Source: Bacillota bacterium (lineage in GTDB: Bacteria; Bacillota; Clostridia; Clostridiales; Clostridiaceae). From it: 14,859 bases of DNA. A program made the position numbers and the translations under genes. Of the stretch, positions 5,871 to 12,822 are shown piece after piece. The first letter of the stretch is position 1; every line of letters starts with the position of its first letter. The DNA is taken from the NCBI GenBank assembly GCA_030706015.1, contig JAUZPI010000094.1, positions 1 to 14,859 on the forward strand, written 5' to 3'. The notes below the pieces were generated by a model. That model had not been told where the DNA came from. It did not search any database and was given only the letters and a program-made list of their open reading frames with translations.

Positions 5871-6842
5871 TTACAATTTAGATTGGTAAGCATATATCAT
5901 ACTTGAAATATGCGCTATCGTTTCATTAGCATCAGTGATACCATTTGTATATATAGATAAAATGTATGGACTTTTTGTATATATAATCCCTGCATCATTC
6001 ACATAACTATCATAATCCCCTATCTTATGTGCAACTATTTCCTGTGGCAGATATAAATCTATTCTATCATGAAAATCAGTCTTTTTCATATTATCTATGA
6101 GACGATTATAATATGGATTATTACTAGAGTTTTGGTAAAGCAATTTCAGCAATGTAGTTTCATCATTTGCTGTAATATAATTATCTGAATGATCAGTAGC
6201 ATGTCCCAGTTTTTCATCAATCTTATCTCTCATAGCATAAAAACCAATTCTTTTTATAATCATATTAGTAGCTATATTATCTGAATGCAAAATAGAATAA
6301 TCACTTAATTGCATAATTGGTAAGGGTTTCGTCAAATCTTGACCTTGCAATATTCCAGTTCCTTCTTCATAGCAATCATCTGTGTAATTTAAAGCCTCAC
6401 TGTCAGAAACCTGTCCACTTTTAATCATGTCAAATAACACCATATTCATTTGAACTTTTAAGGTACTCCCTGCAAGAAAAGTCTTGTCCCCATTTATAGT
6501 AATCTGTTTACCGGAATTTATATCAAAATATGATAAGCCTATCTTATCTACATTATCGCCAAGATAAGTCTTAATTTCCCTCTCTAGCTGTTGTCTTTTC
6601 TCATCATCCTGCTGTTCTTTTAGCTTATTAGCCTTTTCAATTGAACTAGTATAATTTTCGATTTTCACTGAATTCTCGTTAATATCCTGATTTTTAGATA
6701 CTTGTTTAGACGTTTTCATTGATGTTAATTTTTTTTCTTGTACTCTTGTGCTGGCTATACTTTGGGAATTAAACTTTTGAACTAAAGCAAATATAATCAT
6801 AAATATTAAAAAAAAGATTATTAATTTATTTTTTTTATTCAT
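5871..6842 (-). CDS. Membrane-anchored serine hydrolase of the class A beta-lactamase fold
   Basis: A 323-residue protein with an N-terminal hydrophobic segment (residues 7-22, after the basic MNKKNK) that acts as an uncleaved anchor or signal peptide, then a charged, probably coiled linker at about 60-95, and a C-terminal extracellular beta-lactamase-like domain. The three active-site boxes are present: STLK at 126-129 with nucleophile Ser126, SDN at 187-189, and HKIG at 272-275 in place of KTG. The stretch from SDN to the T-x-x-D segment (TAND, near 224-227) is only about 35 residues, so the omega loop carrying the deacylating Glu166 of true class A enzymes seems shortened or missing. That argues against an efficient beta-lactamase; a penicillin-binding or peptidoglycan-related role is possible. 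There is no lipobox cysteine. AAGGGGAT precedes the ATG. It converges on birA. Confidence 0.82.
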   Translation of the reverse strand: MNKKNKLIIFFLIFMIIFALVQKFNSQSIASTRVQEKKLTSMKTSKQVSKNQDINENSVKIENYTSSIEKANKLKEQQDDEKRQQLEREIKTYLGDNVDKIGLSYFDINSGKQITINGDKTFLAGSTLKVQMNMVLFDMIKSGQVSDSEALNYTDDCYEEGTGILQGQDLTKPLPIMQLSDYSILHSDNIATNMIIKRIGFYAMRDKIDEKLGHATDHSDNYITANDETTLLKLLYQNSSNNPYYNRLIDNMKKTDFHDRIDLYLPQEIVAHKIGDYDSYVNDAGIIYTKSPYILSIYTNGITDANETIAHISSMIYAYQSKL

Positions 6843-7001
6843 AATCTTATATCCCCTTGATTTTTTATAATACTATTGATTATATTTTACAAATTTTTTA
6901 TATCCTATGTCAACTTTTCATTAGTAAACATTATGTGAATAAAAAACAGCCTTAAACTAATGGAATTGTTTTACTCCACAGCACTTTTATATTTATTATC
7001 C

Positions 7002-7730
7002 TTATATTTCACCCATAACATTAATTAATGAGTTAATTTCAAAGGTTTCATCTGAAATTCCTCTTATGCTAACAGAAATATCCTTAATATGATCTTCATC
7101 AATCCAAGGCATTAACCCTAATATAGGTATTCCGGTGAGTTTTTTTATCATTTCTGCATTATCTATATGACTTATGCTATTCTTATAGCCATTTATTATT
7201 ATTCCCCTAACCTCAATACCCATGTTTTTCGCATATTCCACTGTCAAAACAGTATGATTAATTGTACCTACTTCGGCACTTGCAACAAGTAATACGCCCA
7301 TTCCAAGTTCTTTTATTAAATTAGCAAGAGTGTACGCACCTTCATTTGTCTCTATTATTGGACATATTATGCCACCGCTGCCCTCAGCAATTATGTAATC
7401 ATATTTTTGTTTTAAAAAATTAAATTTTCTCTTAATATTGTTTATATCAATTGGAATACCTTCAATTTTTGAGGCTAAATGAGGTGAGACAGCTGTTTCA
7501 AAAATATATGGAGTTAAATTCTCATATTTTTCATTGAGTCCGCTTGCTTTACATACAAATTCTGTATCGCCAGGAACTAGCTTATTGCCTTTTTTTTCAG
7601 CTCCACTAAGGACTGCTTTAAAATATGCTGTATCATAGCCACTTTTTCTCATCAAACTTACTAGAACGGCAGTGATAAAAGTTTTTCCTACGTCAGTGTC
7701 TGTTCCAATTATATATATACCCCTACTCAT
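7002..7730 (-). CDS. bioD: Dethiobiotin synthetase
   Basis: ATP-dependent closure of the ureido ring of 7,8-diaminononanoate with CO2, the penultimate step of biotin synthesis, in the cytosol. The 242-residue length is slightly above the family average. The P-loop GTDTDVGKT occupies residues 9-17; the substrate-binding Lys38 appears in FKAVLSG, where KPVxTG is more usual; SPHLA is at 82-86; and EGSGG at 116-120 matches the conserved E-G-x-G-G magnesium/phosphate loop. The ATG directly follows the stop codon of the 49-codon ORF upstream, with GGAGGG 6 bases before it inside that ORF, so translation is probably coupled. Transcription would come from the biotin-operator promoter at 7945-7973. 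No bioB, bioA or bioF lies in the window. No clear terminator is seen after the stop. Confidence 0.95.
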   Translation of the reverse strand: MSRGIYIIGTDTDVGKTFITAVLVSLMRKSGYDTAYFKAVLSGAEKKGNKLVPGDTEFVCKASGLNEKYENLTPYIFETAVSPHLASKIEGIPIDINNIKRKFNFLKQKYDYIIAEGSGGIICPIIETNEGAYTLANLIKELGMGVLLVASAEVGTINHTVLTVEYAKNMGIEVRGIIINGYKNSISHIDNAEMIKKLTGIPILGLMPWIDEDHIKDISVSIRGISDETFEINSLINVMGEI

Positions 7731-7880
7731 TTATAGCCCTCCAACCGTACCTTCTAACTTTTTCTTACCAGCGTAAAATCCTGCTTTCTTCATGATTGGT
7801 ATTAGCCTTATGGATAGCATAGAAACTACGGCAGTCAATGCCGCAAAAATTGCTACTAAAACCATGTCTTTTGTTTTCAC
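7731..7880 (-). CDS. 49-residue membrane microprotein, truncated BioY-like
   Basis: A short ORF with a GTG start at 7878-7880 and a strong GGAGGTG ribosome site 9 bases upstream; its TAA abuts the bioD ATG. The product begins KTKDMVLVAIFAALTAV (residues 3-18 region), strikingly like the N-terminus of BioY, the biotin-binding S component of ECF transporters, and holds one transmembrane segment (about residues 6-28). The following residues, IMKKAGFYAGKKKLEG, are basic and I cannot align them to BioY, whose normal length is about 180-200. I infer an internal deletion that left start, first helix and bioD coupling intact. It may be a relic kept as a translational leader for bioD, or a functional small protein. 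The BioY likeness is from recall of the family and not from a search. Confidence 0.6.
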   Translation of the reverse strand: MKTKDMVLVAIFAALTAVVSMLSIRLIPIMKKAGFYAGKKKLEGTVGGL

Positions 7881-7901
7881 TTTAAAGAACACCTCCAGAT
7901 T

Positions 7902-7946
7902 ATTTTATTGTAAACCCACGTTAACCATGTAAGTTTACAATAAAAT
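7902..7946 (-). promoter_or_regulatory. BirA (biotin) operator
   Basis: A perfect 14-bp inverted repeat, ATTTTATTGTAAAC (7902-7915) and GTTTACAATAAAAT (7933-7946), separated by 17 bases. The TTGTAAAC...GTTTACAA core is the known BirA operator signature. It covers the predicted transcription start and touches the -10 box of the bioY'-bioD promoter, so BirA-biotinyl-AMP would block initiation when biotin is plentiful. Confidence 0.88.
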
Positions 7947-7973
7947 AATATAATACTTGCCATAACATGTCAA
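7945..7973 (-). promoter_or_regulatory. Promoter of the bioY'-bioD unit
   Basis: Minus-strand TTGACA (7968-7973), a 17-base spacer and TATTAT (7945-7950): near-consensus housekeeping promoter. The start would fall near 7938, inside the operator repeat. Confidence 0.8.
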
Positions 7974-7995
7974 ACTTATATTAAGCCAAAAGCTA

Positions 7996-8034
7996 ATAAA
8001 CACTACTTACGTTTGGCATGTAAGTAGTGTTTAT
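7996..8034 (-). terminator. Terminator after ilvB
   Basis: A 15-bp stem, ATAAACACTACTTAC (7996-8010) and GTAAGTAGTGTTTAT (8020-8034), with a nine-base loop, 6 bases past the ilvB stop. The U-tract is interrupted (TTTATTAGCTTTT on the minus strand) but stem strength supports termination. It separates the branched-chain cluster from the biotin unit. Confidence 0.82.
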
Positions 8035-8040
8035 ATATTC

Positions 8041-9723
8041 CTATTCCTGATCTAGTGTCATTATTTCACTGATATCTGCTCCTGGTGCCACCATTGGTGA
8101 TGCCATGAAGTCTTGATGTACAGTGAAGTCTACCACAACAGGTCCATTATATTCCATGGCCTTCTTAAGTGCCTCTTCAACTTCATCATTAGTGTTTACT
8201 TTTATTCCTAATGCACCATATCCTTCAGCAATCTTTACAAAGTCTGTTTCTCTTTCTAATGTAGTACTAGAGAATCTGTGATCATAGAATAAATTTTGCC
8301 ACTGTCTAACCATACCTAATACGCTGTTATTAAGTAATATAATTTTAACTGGTATATTGAATCTAACTGCAGTAGCTAATTCATTAATGTTCATTCTGAA
8401 GCTTCCATCCCCTGCTATATCAAATACAGGTTTATTTAATCCAACACTAGCACCTATAGCTGCTCCAAAACCATATCCCATAGTTCCTAGACCACCAGAG
8501 GTTATTAGAGTTCTTGGCTTAGTATAGGTATATCCTTGTGTAGCCCAAATTTGATTTTGACCTACCTCTGTAGTTAACACAGCCTCACCCTTAGTCAGTT
8601 CCTGTATCTTGTTTACTACATAAATCGGATTTACAGAGGTTTTAGGATTTATCTTTAATACTCTTTCAGCTCTTTCCTTAGTTTGTTTAATTAAATCTAA
8701 GGCATAATCTATCCATTCTCTCTCTTCTTTGGTTTCTACGGCTTTTGTCAATTCCGCTAAAACGTCAGCAACATCTCCAATTATCCAAGAATCTGCTTTG
8801 ATATTTTTGGAAACCTCAGCTTCATCTATATCAATGTGAAGTACTCTTTTATTTGCTGCAAAAGTTTTTGGATTACTTATTACTCTATCACTGAATCTTG
8901 CACCTATTGCTATAATTAGATCACTTTTTACTAAACATCTGTTGGAAGCAATTGTACCATGCATTCCAAGCATACCAGTATACATTGGATGATTACCATT
9001 AAATGCCCCAAGTCCCATCATAGTAGAACAAACTGGACACTTTAACTTTTCTGCTAAGGCTAAAAGTTCTTCTTGTGATGCAGAAATATTGCAGCCTCCA
9101 CCCACTACCACGACAGGTTTTTTGCTGTTGTTTATTAATTCTATAGCTTCAGCTAATTGATCACTGCACATATCTTTAGATTGTTCCTTATCAATATCAG
9201 CTAAAGGCGTATACTCATAAACTGCAGCTGTAACATCCTTAGGCATATCTATTAATACTGGTCCCGGTCTTCCTGATCTAGCGATTTTAAAGGCTCTTCT
9301 TATTGTAGGAGCTAGATCTTCTACATTTTTAACGATAAAATTATGCTTTGTTATTGGCATCGTTATACCTATAATATCAACTTCCTGAAAAGAATCCTTT
9401 CCTAAAAGTGATGTAGGTACCTGCCCTGTAATTGCTACCATAGGTATTGAATCCATATAAGCATTAGCTATTCCAGTTACTAGGTTAGTAGCCCCCGGTC
9501 CTGATGTAGCCAAACATACTCCAACCTTTCCAGTAGCTCTAGCATAACCATCTGCTGCATGAGCAGCACCCTGCTCATGAGCTGTTAGGATATGCTTTAT
9601 TCCTTCAAAAGAGTATATTTCATTATATATATTTAAAACTGCCCCTCCCGGATATCCAAAAACAGTATCAACACCTTGTTCCTTTAGGCATTCCAGAATT
9701 ATTCTAGCCCCCGTATATTGCAT
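8041..9723 (-). CDS. ilvB: Acetolactate synthase, large (catalytic) subunit
   Basis: Thiamine-diphosphate enzyme condensing two pyruvates to acetolactate (valine, leucine) or pyruvate with 2-oxobutyrate to acetohydroxybutyrate (isoleucine). About 560 residues from the ATG I prefer. Landmarks in that numbering: catalytic Glu50 in TAHEQGAAHAADGYAR; SGPGATN near 74-80; and the ThDP-magnesium motif GDGSF at 438-442 running to LNN at 464-466. A GTG three codons upstream (9732) is in frame, but the AGGAG runs into it, whereas the ATG at 9723 has AGGAG at 8 bases; hence this start. No ilvN regulatory subunit follows; a strong terminator does. It is 73 bases downstream of ilvD in the same direction and is the last gene of the cluster. 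The biosynthetic form is favoured over a catabolic AlsS by its neighbours. Confidence 0.94.
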   Translation of the reverse strand: MQYTGARIILECLKEQGVDTVFGYPGGAVLNIYNEIYSFEGIKHILTAHEQGAAHAADGYARATGKVGVCLATSGPGATNLVTGIANAYMDSIPMVAITGQVPTSLLGKDSFQEVDIIGITMPITKHNFIVKNVEDLAPTIRRAFKIARSGRPGPVLIDMPKDVTAAVYEYTPLADIDKEQSKDMCSDQLAEAIELINNSKKPVVVVGGGCNISASQEELLALAEKLKCPVCSTMMGLGAFNGNHPMYTGMLGMHGTIASNRCLVKSDLIIAIGARFSDRVISNPKTFAANKRVLHIDIDEAEVSKNIKADSWIIGDVADVLAELTKAVETKEEREWIDYALDLIKQTKERAERVLKINPKTSVNPIYVVNKIQELTKGEAVLTTEVGQNQIWATQGYTYTKPRTLITSGGLGTMGYGFGAAIGASVGLNKPVFDIAGDGSFRMNINELATAVRFNIPVKIILLNNSVLGMVRQWQNLFYDHRFSSTTLERETDFVKIAEGYGALGIKVNTNDEVEEALKKAMEYNGPVVVDFTVHQDFMASPMVAPGADISEIMTLDQE

Positions 9724-9796
9724 TTGATTCACTCCTCTATGAAAATTTGCAAAATAGCATACACTATTAAGCCCCTACCCCGTATCTTCAAGGAGT

Positions 9797-11455
9797 TTAT
9801 TTAGTATTCTTAAACACTGCTCCCTTGTCTGCTGAAGATACACCATCTCTATAAGCTTTTAAATAACCTTTTACTTCTTTCATTTTCCCTTCTGGTTTTC
9901 TCTTTGCTAACTCTTCAGGATCTACCAAAAGATTAAGCTTATTATTTTCTATATCTATTTCAATGAGGTCACCTTCTCTAACTAATGCTATAGGACCTCC
10001 CTCTGCTGCTTCAGGTGAAACGTGTCCTATAGAAGCACCTCTTGTTGCTCCTGAAAATCTTCCATCTGTTATGAGAGCAACTGTTTTATCAAGTCCCATA
10101 CCTGCAATTAAAGATGTTGGAGCAAGCATTTCTTTCATTCCTGGTCCACCCTTCGGTCCTTCATATCTGATTACCACTACATCACCATGAGTAATTTTGT
10201 TTCCAAGGATTGCAGCTGAAACTTCTTCTTCACTATCAAATACTCTTGCTGGTCCTGTATGCTTCATCATTTCTGGTGCTACGGCCGCCTTTTTAACAAC
10301 TGCTCCATCTGGTGCTAAACTTCCTCTTAAAACAGCAAGTCCTCCAGTTTGGCTATAAGGATTAGTTGTATCTCTAATAACTTCTGGGTTCTTTACTTTT
10401 GCATCCTTAACATTTTCATAAAGAGATTTTCCTGTAACAGTTAAACAATCATTATTTAATAACCCCTTACATGCTAATTGGTTAAGTACCGCTGAAATAC
10501 CACCTGCAAAATATAAATCCTCAATATGATGATTTCCCGCTGGAGCCAATTTACATAGGTGAGGTGTCTTTTTACTTATATGATTAACCATGTCTAGATT
10601 TAATTCTACACCTGCTTCAAAAGCTATAGCTGGTAAATGTAGAAGTGAATTTGTTGAACAGCCTAATGCCATATCTGCAGTTACTGCATTAGCAAAGGCT
10701 TTTTCAGTTAATATATCAGAAGGTTTTATATCGTTCTTAATGAGCTCTAATATTTGCATACCAGCTTTCTTAGCGAGTCTTATTCTTTCAGTGTATACTG
10801 CTGGTATGGTTCCATTTCCAGGAAGCGCCATGCCTAAAACTTCAGATAAGCAATTCATTGAATTTGCAGTAAACATTCCTGAACAAGAACCACAGGTAGG
10901 GCAGGCAGAATTTTCCAACTCATACAATTCTTCTTCAGTCATATTACCTGCTGTAACTGCTCCTACTCCTTCAAACACGCTGTTTAAGTCAGTTGTTTTA
11001 CCATTTGTTTTTCCAGCAAGCATTGCTCCACCACTTATAACAATTGATGGAATATTTACTCTAGCAGCAGCCATAAGCATTCCAGGTACAACCTTATCAC
11101 AATTAGGAACAAGTACAAGTCCATCAAAGGCATGTGCATTTGCCATTAATTCAACGCTGTCAGCAATTATTTGTCTTGATGGAAGCGAATAGCTCATACC
11201 TTTATGGTTCATAGCTATTCCGTCGCATACTCCTATAGTTCCAAATACTACAGGAACTCCTCCAGCCATTCTTATACCATCTTTAACAGCTTGAACAACC
11301 TTATCTAAATGAGTATGACCTGGTACTATTTCGCTGTAAGAACTTGCTATACCTATTAAAGGTTTGTTCATTTCTTCATCTATAAATCCAAGAGCTTTAA
11401 AAAGTGAACGGTGTGGAGCTCTTTCAACTCCTTTTTTAGCCGCATCTGATCTCAT
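9797..11455 (-). CDS. ilvD: Dihydroxy-acid dehydratase
   Basis: Iron-sulfur enzyme that dehydrates 2,3-dihydroxy-isovalerate and 2,3-dihydroxy-3-methylvalerate, the shared third step of valine and isoleucine synthesis. 552 residues, full length. Cluster-binding motifs are visible: NCDK with Cys119 and CPTCGSCSGMFTANSMN with Cys185, Cys188 and Cys191. The earlier position reads SEIVPGHTHL as in the Escherichia coli oxygen-sensitive [4Fe-4S] enzyme, rather than PCN as in the [2Fe-2S] type, which suits an anaerobe; this inference is mine. C-terminal GPKGGPGMKEML and DGRFSGATRG are the expected IlvD/Edd signatures. AAGGAGGC lies 8 bases before the ATG. A hairpin in the gap to leuB may limit read-through, so ilvD and ilvB could depend partly on their own promoter. 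Confidence 0.96.
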   Translation of the reverse strand: MRSDAAKKGVERAPHRSLFKALGFIDEEMNKPLIGIASSYSEIVPGHTHLDKVVQAVKDGIRMAGGVPVVFGTIGVCDGIAMNHKGMSYSLPSRQIIADSVELMANAHAFDGLVLVPNCDKVVPGMLMAAARVNIPSIVISGGAMLAGKTNGKTTDLNSVFEGVGAVTAGNMTEEELYELENSACPTCGSCSGMFTANSMNCLSEVLGMALPGNGTIPAVYTERIRLAKKAGMQILELIKNDIKPSDILTEKAFANAVTADMALGCSTNSLLHLPAIAFEAGVELNLDMVNHISKKTPHLCKLAPAGNHHIEDLYFAGGISAVLNQLACKGLLNNDCLTVTGKSLYENVKDAKVKNPEVIRDTTNPYSQTGGLAVLRGSLAPDGAVVKKAAVAPEMMKHTGPARVFDSEEEVSAAILGNKITHGDVVVIRYEGPKGGPGMKEMLAPTSLIAGMGLDKTVALITDGRFSGATRGASIGHVSPEAAEGGPIALVREGDLIEIDIENNKLNLLVDPEELAKRKPEGKMKEVKGYLKAYRDGVSSADKGAVFKNTK

Positions 11456-11520
11456 AATTATTGCCTCCTTAAATTTTATTCTTAAGTATTCAAATTCCGA
11501 ATTTATTCTTATGGAAAATT

Positions 11521-11546
11521 ATGCTTGCAAATTACTTTGCAAGCAT
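11521..11546 (-). terminator. Hairpin between leuB and ilvD
   Basis: An 11-bp perfect stem, ATGCTTGCAAA (11521-11531) and TTTGCAAGCAT (11536-11546), with a TTAC loop, extended by AAAATT/AATTTT flanks with a bulge, and followed on the minus strand by AATTTTCC. It lies 14 bases past the leuB stop. It could be an intercistronic terminator, or an attenuating or processing stem. Confidence 0.65.
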
Positions 11547-11559
11547 TTAATTTTAAATC

Positions 11560-12633
11560 CTATATTTCGGCAAGAACTAATGCACCCATTTCTTTAGTTC
11601 CAACTTTTTTCATTCCTTCAGTGTATATATCCCCAGTTCTATAACCATTATTAAGAACTCTTTCAATAGCAGCTTCGATATCCCTTGCTGCTTCAGCCAT
11701 ACCAAGAGAATATTCAAAAAGCATTGCTGCTGATAAAATTTGAGCTAATGGGTTAGCTAAGTCCATTCCAGCTATGTCTGGAGCTGAACCATGTATTGGC
11801 TCATACATACCAAAACTGTCTTCTCTTAAGCTTGATGAAGCTAGCATACCTATTGAACCTGTTATCATTGAAGCTTCATCTGATAATATATCCCCGAATA
11901 TGTTGTTAGTAAGAATTACATCAAATTGTGATGGATCCTTAACTAATTGCATTGCTGTATTATCAACATATAAATGATTTAATTCAACTTCTGGGTATTC
12001 TTTAGAAACTTCTATAACTGTTTCTCTCCAAAGTCTAGAAGCCTCAAGAATGTTTGCCTTATCTACTGAAGTAACCTTTTTGTTTCTCTTCATAGCAGAT
12101 TTAAATGCTACGTGAGCTATTCTCTTTATCTCTTCTACATTGTATTGTTCAGTATCATAAGCAGCGTTTAATCCATCAACAGTTCTTCTTCCTCTTTCAC
12201 CGAAGTAGATTCCGCCTACAAGTTCTCTTACAACTAAAAGGTCAACACCTTTTTCTATTATTGAATCTTTAAGAGGTGAAGCTGATTTTAAAACATCATA
12301 AACTTTAGCTGGTCTTAAGTTAGCATAAAGTCCAAGTCCTCCTCTTAAACCTAAAAGAGCTTTTTCTGGTCTTTGATCTCCGGGTAATGTATCCCACTTT
12401 GGACCACCAACTGCTCCTAAAAGAACAGCATCTGATTTTTTACATTCTTCTAATGTTTCAGTTGGAAGAGGAGTTCCAAATGCATCTATTGCACATCCAC
12501 CAGCTTTTAGTTCTGTAAAGTTTAATTTTGTGTCATATTTTGCAGCTACTTTCTCCATAACCTTTAACGCTTGTTCAGTTATATCAACACCTATACCGTC
12601 TCCAGGTATAACCGCTATTTTAAATTCTTTCAT
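11560..12633 (-). CDS. leuB: 3-isopropylmalate / 3-methylmalate dehydrogenase
   Basis: NAD-dependent oxidative decarboxylation of 3-isopropylmalate in leucine synthesis; in the citramalate route the same enzyme converts 3-methylmalate to 2-oxobutyrate. 357 residues, typical length. Visible: GDGIGVDI at 11-18, LLGAVGGPKWD at 71-81, Arg106 in YANLRPAK, the RELxGGIYFG motif at 136-145 (with Val139 where Thr is common), Lys192 in SVDKANIL, Asp224 in LYVDNTAMQ, Asp248/Asp252 in FGDILSDEAS, and the GSAPDIAG cofactor loop. GGGGG lies 7 bases before the ATG. It follows cimA after 189 bases and there is no leuC or leuD beside it, so the pairing with CimA suggests a role in isoleucine as well as leucine synthesis. 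Confidence 0.95.
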   Translation of the reverse strand: MKEFKIAVIPGDGIGVDITEQALKVMEKVAAKYDTKLNFTELKAGGCAIDAFGTPLPTETLEECKKSDAVLLGAVGGPKWDTLPGDQRPEKALLGLRGGLGLYANLRPAKVYDVLKSASPLKDSIIEKGVDLLVVRELVGGIYFGERGRRTVDGLNAAYDTEQYNVEEIKRIAHVAFKSAMKRNKKVTSVDKANILEASRLWRETVIEVSKEYPEVELNHLYVDNTAMQLVKDPSQFDVILTNNIFGDILSDEASMITGSIGMLASSSLREDSFGMYEPIHGSAPDIAGMDLANPLAQILSAAMLFEYSLGMAEAARDIEAAIERVLNNGYRTGDIYTEGMKKVGTKEMGALVLAEI

Positions 12634-12822
12634 CTTTATGCCCCCAATTTCTATTTATTATTAAGTTTTAATAAATGACTACCATATTAATTTAGCTATC
12701 AAATATTATAACTTGTTTTTTAATCTTATTTACAAGTTTATCATTCTTCATTATGTTTAACATTATAACTTGCAACAACTGCATTAATTCATACATATAT
12801 ATTTAAAGATAGATTTCTTTCA
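12634..12822. other. cimA-leuB intergenic region
   Basis: 189 AT-rich bases with no leuC or leuD sequence that I can recognise. It holds a direct repeat ATTATAACTTG (12705-12715 and 12762-12772), which on the minus strand gives two TATAAT boxes and so possible -10 elements for leuB, a weak dyad ACAAGTT/AACTTGT (12711-12717 with 12731-12737), and a 30-codon ORF at 12692-12784 without a ribosome site. Confidence 0.5.

Noticed and set aside
6843..7001. Promoter for the serine hydrolase and terminator for bioD
   Set aside because: A TTGACA and a TATAAT are present upstream of the hydrolase but are about 23 bases apart, too far for a normal promoter; only 4-bp hairpins are seen after bioD.
9730..9732. 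GTG as the ilvB start codon
   Set aside because: The AGGAG motif runs directly into this GTG, leaving no spacer; the in-frame ATG at 9721-9723 has an 8-base spacing and gives the usual IlvB N-terminus.
10590..11192. Plus-strand 200-codon ORF inside ilvD
   Set aside because: Antisense shadow of a highly conserved gene; no ribosome site and no recognisable motif. Other plus-strand frames within leuB, cimA, ilvD and the amylase are rejected for the same reason.
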